Position numbers and translations under genes: made by a program. From Stenopsyche tienmushanensis (taxonomy: Eukaryota; Arthropoda; Insecta; Trichoptera; Stenopsychidae), in the NCBI GenBank assembly GCA_008973525.1, contig WACJ01000112.1, forward strand, positions 682,001 through 746,000: 64,000 bases of DNA, given 5' to 3'. The notes beneath the pieces were generated by a model. It made no database searches. It had not been told where the DNA came from and saw only the letters and a list, made by a program, of their open reading frames with translations. Shown here piece by piece: positions 28,801 to 37,800 of the stretch (positions within the stretch are counted from its first letter, which is position 1; each line of letters opens with the position of its first letter).

Positions 28801-31800
28801 GTCCCTTAACTTCCCAATGAAATTTGGCCTAATTTATTAAAATATTTTATTTTGTGTCCATATTTAATATCTAAGTGACATTATAATCATTTGTTGAATA
28901 TCGGAATTCCATCAACATTGCATATGGATTTAATACAAAATAATATATACTGGTATTTATATGTTGAAATAATTGTTCAATTTAAATTTGAAGATAAAAT
29001 AACACCGCATATATTATATTAATAAATATAACTTATTGCAGACATTTGTGGTTTTAAATCGGAGACACAATTTACTCTTTTGGCATGGTTTATTAGACGC
29101 TTATGAATTATTAAAATGTGGCTGCTAACCACATGGCATTATAGAATTAAGCAAAATTTATATTTCTTATAAATTCAATTAATCAATTTACAACATATGG
29201 TAGCAGTACGAGAAGCAGAAACAAAAAAATTGCATCCATTTCTACAAAGATAGTTTTTGTTTGTCAGTGTTTATTAAATGTAAATCAGGAAAGTTACAGT
29301 CTACCAAGTTCTCAACGTTGCGAACATAAATAACAATTTTCTAAAACTGAATTATTGTACATACAGGTATTAAATAAAAATATACAATGCTGATTTATTA
29401 TCTACAAATAATTTATGTTATTTTTTGTTAAATAAACGTTGTCTTCTTTCGATACAAGGTGGCTAGAGCTTCGGTAGACGTGGCATACGCTGCCTTCAAT
29501 ACTATAGATACTAATATTTCTTAGGGTAGATGGTTTAATTGTGGATGATCATAAGCATATTTTTCATTTATTGAAATTTCAATTCTGAAATTATAAAACA
29601 AGATGTACGTTCTGAATTTGAGTTCCATCAACTTGTCTTTTTCGACTTTGAAAGCATCGCTATCTTCACGAATATGTGGAGACGTAAAATTACTAAAGAG
29701 AAGAATAAAGCGTATACTCAAAACACCTACTGAAACTCGCATTACTTTCGCCGAAATAAAAACTTCTTCCGTATCCACAGTTTCCAAGGTAAAAACAATA
29801 TTTTGATGTGAAAAGTTTTCTAGTGGAAATTCAACAATGAAAGAGTGGGCTTTCGATGAAAAGTCTCTTGTATTTATTCGAGGAAGATTATTATTGTTTT
29901 GAATATACTTTGCTTAAGATCAACTTTCTCCACCAGAAGCAAAATCGACCCATAATCAGAATCGAAAAATATATTTGTAATTTATGCAAACGATCGAATG
30001 ATTTTCGCGTGTTTTTCAGCGATCACGAGTCTTAGCCTCCCCGGAACAAATTTAATTAAAAACTTAAATTAACCCTAGCATTGCGAGAATAAATTTAGTT
30101 TAACTCTATCTGCGAATTCATTAAAGAAGATTCGCTTGCGAGGGCCTCCTAGGGTAGATTTCGAAATGTGAAATCTCCATCGGAAAAAATGCCAACAACC
30201 CCTAGTACAAAATATACTTTGCATATTTTCACAGTAGATATTGATGAAACATTTTATATCCTCGGAGAATTATATAACGCACAGGAGGGTGGAGCAAAAC
30301 GACGATTTTATTCCCAACAGTTGTATGTATATTTCTTTCTGCGATTCGATTAAAAACACAATGGAATTCATTCGAGCGGCATTTTATTGAGACGTAATCT
30401 TGCAAAGAAATCCTCGGAAATTAAGAGGTTTGCAATATCGCGGATAAGCGCCAAATTTAAAAAAAAAGAGTTGCGCAATAATCTCTCATTGGATGGAAGC
30501 ATTTGCTTATCTATCAAATAAAACAGACTTAAATGACAACAAGAAATTGATTTTAAGATACAATTTTATAACCGTTGATTTCCATATCTGATTAAGTTAG
30601 GACAGGATTATTTGAATGGGAATTTTAAATTAGCAAACTAGCAAAATTATCATTATTATTGTTGCAAATACAATCATTTATAAGCTGTCTAGCATGACTG
30701 TTTTAGTATTTTATTTTTCAATTTTAATAAAAATGCAGGAAAAAATCACTTATGGAATAATACTTGATATCTATATTTTTACTGCAACCATTTTAAAATG
30801 TACGTTCCCTTTATCTTTTATTGTACATGATCGATATGGACTTAGATGCATAATTACTAGAGTGAAAAGTGTTCAAAATTTGCATTTTCTTTTACAGAGA
30901 CAATTTCAGCCATCATTATGAGAACACCCGAAAAAAACTGCTATTAATTTTCTTTTTGATTTGACCTTTGTGCATTTTTTTTAAATTAATGAAAAATATC
31001 CATCAAAAGCTAACCTGTTGAATATGTTCCAGCCTTTTGAACCCATTACAACGAGGTCAAAGATTACACAACGGATAAAAATAATTACATCATCGTTAAC
31101 TATTAACTCGAAAAAAAATTCATACAAGGTTTCATATATGTATAAATAGCTCTTCTGATGAATTGCTGTTATCGAGTATTTTTAGAATTTATATAAAGCT
31201 GTTATTATTAGGAAAAATTGAAGTCGAAATTTAAAGCCCGATCGCACTTTGCAGATATTAGTTACGCCCTTGTCTGTTATGGTTCACTTTTTCCATCGGG
31301 GAAAAAGATGAAATTATTCTGGTAATCAAGGAAATTTTGTCGAGTTGTAAAAACGTCACAGACACGTAAAACCCAATTTAACGACTTTGTGAAATATGCG
31401 ACCCTTCGCGATTGATTCCCATTTTCCGATTGACCGACGATCCATTAGGGGGAGACGCTCCTTAATCTCGTTTCACGGGAGGACAATTTAAAATCTAATA
31501 ATTCTGTCTAAGGTCCCCTTAATTTGATGAAAATCGACTTTGGCTCCGGGAAGGTCTCTGCGGGCTTTTGTCTGCATTGAACCTTTCTTCATATCGTTAT
31601 ATCCTTACCGTGACGTCTTATATTCGTATGAATATAATGATCATGACGATTGTGACATTTTCCTGAAAGTGTTGACCAATTTCATAAGCTGCATAATGAA
31701 ATATCAATCTAGCACACTCTCTTGAGACGTTCCAGATTCATATCAGGATAAGTAATGTTTATGATAGATAAAGCGGAAAGAAATGTCTTTTTTTTTTGTT

Positions 31801-34800
31801 GCGTCCTTTGCTGCCAGTTTGCCTCGGATTGCTGTCGAGTGAATACGTCAAAGTTGGTATCATTTTGAAGCTCTGTTATTTGTCTTACCTTTTCAAATAT
31901 TTTTATACTTTTTTAGCCATAGTGAAAATGTCCAAGCCAAAAATTGATGAGACCCATTTGCGATCTTGTTTACTGTTTTTATTCGACAAATGTTCAAAAG
32001 CAAAAGAAGCTACCCAGAGCGTCTGTGATACATATGGCGATATATATTAAATATTCGAAAATGCCATAGATGGTTCAAAAAATTCAAAAGTGGCGACAGA
32101 GATTTGAAAAATCAACCAAAATCGGGACAACCTCTAAAAATCGATGATGACGCATTAAATTCTCTGGTAGAATCTGATCTTCGAAAAACAATAAAGGAAT
32201 TATCGTTAGACATCAGCTGTCCCTGTTGTCTGAACATAGACAGGGAATTTGGGTACAGCACGAGTTATCATCAACGGCCTTGGAACAACGGATATCCATT
32301 TGTTCATCGCTACTGTCCAGGTATGAAACTGATCCATTTTTAAAAAGGATTGTTACTGAGGATGAGAAGTGGGTCCTCTACAATAGTCAGATAAGGAAAA
32401 ACAGTAGCTTTCTTGAAAACAAGTAACTGTTTCTACCCCTCAACCGCCATTATTCTTGAAAAAGGTCCTCCTTTGTGTTTGGTGGGATTTTTTTTAGCGC
32501 AATTTACTACGAATTATTAAAACCTGGCCAAACTGTCACAGCAGAGCTTTATTGTGTACAATTAGATAGGTTAAAAGCGGAAATGCTCAAAAAGCGATCA
32601 GTGCTAGTTAACGACCAAAGAAGAATATTACAGCATGATAATGCAAGACCACACGCAGCAAGGATTACGCAGAATAAAATAAGGGAGCTAGATTTGGAAG
32701 TGCTGCACCATCTACCATATTTTCCTGATATTGCACTTTCAGACTATCGTCTTTTCAAGTCAATAGAACATTCGCATCGCGATAAAAAATTCACTTCTGT
32801 GGAACAATTGAAAAATCATTTGGATTCTTACTTTACTAGAAAACCGGCCGAATTTTACGAAATAGGCATAAAAAAGCTACCTAATCTATGGAAGATGATT
32901 ATAAATAACAATGTAAATTATTTAATTGAATAATATTATACAACTTTTATTAAAATATTTTTTTTCTCCAGACAACAAAAAAAATGACATTTCTTTCCGC
33001 TCTAACTAAAAATAAAGTTTTTTTTTAAATATTAAACAATTATGCTTTAGGATAAAGGAGAATTCCAACAATAATTTGGAGCAGCGATTGATCATGAATA
33101 TACAAGGACCTGCTCTGGTCATAAATTGGGTCGCTTTATCTTCTTAATCGATCTCCATAGCCCATTTGCTTTCCATACATCGTAAAATAAGGTTTATTTA
33201 AGGATCATAACCATATAATAGTTTTGATCTCGTATAAATATGATTATTTTGTAAACATTAGAAATAAAAATATTAAAGATTAATATGGCGTTATATTCAG
33301 ATAACAGTTGATCTGGTGAACTTCCTGATTGGATTGCAATCTTCGGTACTATAAATTTATGCATTTGCTTTGTATAGCTTGCTTTTACAATGTATATTGA
33401 CACACAAGACATTACTTAGACGATAACCGATGTATAAATAACTTGGGTTGTAAAGCATTAGCTGTTGAGAACAATATTAGGATTATTCTTAAAGTCGTCT
33501 TTAAACTCCATGAACCAGACATGAAGGAGATTTTGAAGACAACAGCTTGTGCAATGATAATAACGTTGATATAATCATATGAAGATTGAAATAGATCTCT
33601 TGCTGAAGGACTATATGATATCAGTCCATTTCATAGTTCTATTTTGTCTAATTTTGCTCTTTATGTTTTTAATCATAAAAGTTCTTATTTGAACGTTTTC
33701 TTATTGTTTTCTAGATTAACTTTAGCTTCTTATAAATGCGGGCATTATCAATAGGGTGAGTTTCGCCTAGTTGGAACATTAATTGATCAGGACAATTTAC
33801 GCTTAAAAATAAAATATTGTTGTTCTCATTTGATTAATTCGCACTGTGATTTACAATGATACTAACTGTAATTATAGACTATTTAATTAAACTTGCATAA
33901 TTTATCAAACAACGAAATTATATTCATTCAAGCGTTTTGAGTATATCATATTACCATGTCATTATAATTGGATTCCGAAAAAAATTATTGACTCTCATAT
34001 GAAAATGAAGCTCTTGTGCTTATTCAATAAATATAAGATAAATTTCGCAATTCACTAACATTCTATTTTTTATTAGCCATGTAAAGATGGCTTCATTTTT
34101 CACTCATGCTTCATAAAGTCAATTTTAACCCGATAAAATATATGTAGATACCAGATGAATTTATAAACCTTAATTATAAAATTTTCTTTTGAAAATTCGT
34201 ATCTTGATCAAGTTTCTCGAGTAAAAAAGTTTCATCCGCATATATTCAACGCAAACTTGATGAAATTCTCGTCGGAATATATAATGTATCGACAAAGTGT
34301 TAAAAGATGTGCGAAGTTTTCCCATGGGAACGGAACAACCGCACCCTTAAAAAATGGGACATGCAATTTATAAATCGATGCAAAAAAATTATAATGTAAT
34401 CTGGGAATAATATGATTTTTTATTTTATTTCAGGCAAGGGTGTCGGTAATAGGTTCGACGACAACCGATTAACTTTGCGCATTCACCGAGGAAGAGGAGG
34501 CGGCGGTGGTACTCGAAGAGGTCCTCAAGGATCGCCTCTCAGCACAGGGTCAGCTCAGAGTACTACCACTTCCCTTGGAAGTGCATCCCCTGAAAGAATA
34601 CACAGGTTCAAAACGCACTCATATATTTTGTTTATATGCATAGAATTCAATTTATTAAAAAATGAGGTATTAGTCATTTTTATATTTATTTATTAAAGGA
34701 AGTTCAATTAAAACATATTTCACTCAGTCATATTATAGAATTTTAGACGAGTTTCCCTTCAATATTTGCCATATATTAATTTAAAAATAATATTAAACGA

Positions 34801-37800
34801 AACATATAAGGGTAGCTTATAAAATTAATTTCAGTATATATCATTTTTGAAGCACCTAGTTGCGGCCATTGAACATTATGGCGAGGGCAGGATCTGTCAA
34901 TTTATGGAATTTTAAATTAGATCCTAGTGGTAACAGTTTGGAAAATATACGATGTCAGCTGCTAAATTAAATTATCATAACTCCATCGGTTCTTTATTTA
35001 GATTTAACACACCTTGTTTATTAAATTTCCAATTTGAACGCCTCCAAAAACGAGGAACGAAACGTGGCGATGTTGCATAAATCAAAATTTTGAAATTATT
35101 CCTCCGTGCATTCCCCAAGGAGCGTATATAAATATATTCACCTTTTTGGTTTCCCTCATCACTAAGTTTTAACCGTAAAATTATTCATTCGTAAACCTGA
35201 GCCTTGAATCATCCCAATTACTTATACAACACGCAAAAGTCAAGTACCATACAATACACTGACCCACATTTTCAAATTTATCAGACTTGTTATCCCTTAA
35301 GGATATCGAATGAGAAATGACCCCAAGATGGCAAATTTCATTCTACTTTTATGAATATCAAACAATATTGTACCCATTCAATAATTGATCCATCCTTGAT
35401 TTGCATGTCAATTTGTATCTGAATTTTATTGTGTCTACTAAAATTATGGACACACAATCAGTGTTTCTGTAAATATTAGGGAGACCCATAAGTAATCAAT
35501 TATTTCGAATTAAAACGAAAAAAAATTGTTACGATTTTATTTTAATTATTTAATAAACCATATAATTTCCATTATTATTTACAGCTCTTTTCCATCTTTC
35601 AGGCAAATTTTCAATCTCTCTTTTATAAAAACTCGAAGATAAAGACTCTTAAGAATTTTGCCGTAAACACCACAAATTTTCTTAGATGTCTGTGTTGCGT
35701 TACAACCCATTTTAAAGTGGAAGAGCATAAGATGACGAATATGTTCTTCTGACGGCTGTGTGTCTGACATGCTGTAGATAACGATTTTACTTTTATCTGT
35801 TGGTGAATAAATGAGCATTTGAAATAATTGTTAAATATTATTATAAGAGATTGCTAATATTACTGTATAATTTGCTAAAAGTCAAAATATTTGTTATTGA
35901 GTTCGAGTTATAATGCATTTAAGTAGAAAAAGAAAGAAGACTAATGCCACAAAAACGATCATAAAATCCAAATAAATAATACAAGGAGAAATGGCTGCAG
36001 CTTTTAGCTGAATTAATGATTAAAGACATCAACGCCAATAAATCTTCAAAGATAAACCGTCTTATTCAGCAAACCCTTAAATAAATTTGTAAATTGGAGG
36101 CGTACGAAGATAATTAAGCATTATAAGTACTTGCTGATATATAGGAAATGTATCAAAGAATATCAATAATACAGATGATGGTGATTAGCTTAAAATTTCC
36201 AATTTATCAAATTTAATTATAGTACGCATAGGATTTTGAAAAGCGTGTCAATTAACGAGGCTGATGATATAATTCAAATCTAATGATGGAGCCTACAGAA
36301 AATTAAAATAGTTTTGCAGTTTTATAAAGGAATGTGGATAAGGATAATTTTCACAACGCATTAATTTAAAGAATACACATCTAATTATTATAATAACATA
36401 CTGAACTTGCAGTATTTATTAGGTCGAGTCATAAATAATTGCCGATTTTTTTTCAAATATTTATTTAGCTTTAACAAAATAAAAAAGTTGTTTGCTATAA
36501 TTAGTAAAAACTTTCTCCCATTTTACTAGTAGCTTATCAATACCTCTTTATAAAATTTAGCAGGTTTAGATGAAGATAATTTTTTGATAGTGTGAATCAC
36601 TTCCTCATCATTTTTGTTTTTTTTCCATTTAAGAAATCCTGCAAAGAACAGAATAGGTTTATACATATAGATTTATATATAACAGAATATTTTGTTTAAA
36701 AATGGTTCAATTTTAAATGCAAATAAACATGCGATTTTTTATCGCCTTCACAAAGATTATGTGGCACCCACACACCCAATTTACTAACCTTCCCCAATTT
36801 TTACAAGTTCCGGCAAATGGTTGGTTATATTTAGCTTCCCTGACTGACGACGTGATTGACGTGAATTTTGCTCTAATAAGACCTTTAAAATGTCTTCATC
36901 AAAATCGGAAGGGCGACCCGCCCTTGGTCCGAAATGCTTTCGGAACCAGAGAAACATTGCTAGCAGTCAATGTTTTACTTCAAAAGTGTCGGGACCAACG
37001 CAAAGAAGTGTTTGCATGCTTTATAGATATGACGAAAATGCACTTTTTAATATTATATTTTACGGATAAAAAAAACTATAACATAAGATGTGACAGATTT
37101 AACTGTTGTCGAAAGACTGATAGGACTCATACCTATTTAATGATACCCTATACTCACCAATACAGATGACTCATCAAGAGTAAAACCGAATAATTATATT
37201 GACATCTTTTTATCGGCAACTATTTATGACTCAGCCTAAGATCAATGTTTCTTAACATATTCAGCGTTTCACGTTAAGCCTTACTGGTGTGATTCGATCT
37301 ATATGAATATAGTTATATTTACATCTGTTTTAGATAATCAAACGTTAAGAATTGCCATGTATAAAAATAACTGGAGAACTTTTTTTAGTACCAAGTGTAT
37401 TCAAAAAGCCTTCAAGCGTTTGTTTGACTGTTGTACTTGATGCTAATGTGCATAAATATTTTTCAAGATATTGAAGCATTAAGGAGCATATATATAATAT
37501 TTTCTCTCTGGCTATTTAAAATATTTTCATTCAGTCAAGTCAAAGTGTGTGCTTCTCTATTCCTTGATGAGAAATAGACCTCCCCAGTGCTTGTGTTTGC
37601 ATTCTAAACGACCCATTCGCCAAAGGCTTTTATGTTTACAATTTAAAACGGCTTCATCTTCATGTTTGAAAACGTAATTCCTTAATTAAAACTCTTCGTT
37701 TTATACATAAAACTTCTTAGGCTCGAAATAAAACGAATCCAAAAACGAAGACAAAGTATCAGATTTGAACGCTATTATTTCTCAGTCGATTACATCAGCA

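Larger units (their letters stand above)
10866..34433 (+). other. Oamb intron of about 23.6 kb
   Basis: This AT-rich intron contains no exon I can support. Mapped contents are a mariner remnant (16915-17400), a TTAA MITE (19969-20434), a hAT MITE (20741-20851), a short shared repeat (22885-22950), the 66-bp minisatellite (25950-27427), a complete GGGACG TTAA element (28091-28805) and a full-length mariner (31771-33002). Between them lie GC-richer, ORF-poor islands at about 18770-19230, 23120-23760, 24880-25700, 30000-30440 and 31200-31620. The remainder (for example 11000-16900 and 33100-34400) shows only AT-rich sequence in which I see nothing specific. Confidence 0.7.

Noticed and set aside
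36717..37169. 150-codon plus frame as an intact gene
   Set aside because: Only 36890-37060 resembles anything (LINE reverse transcriptase), and the rest has no RT motifs; it is a fragment.
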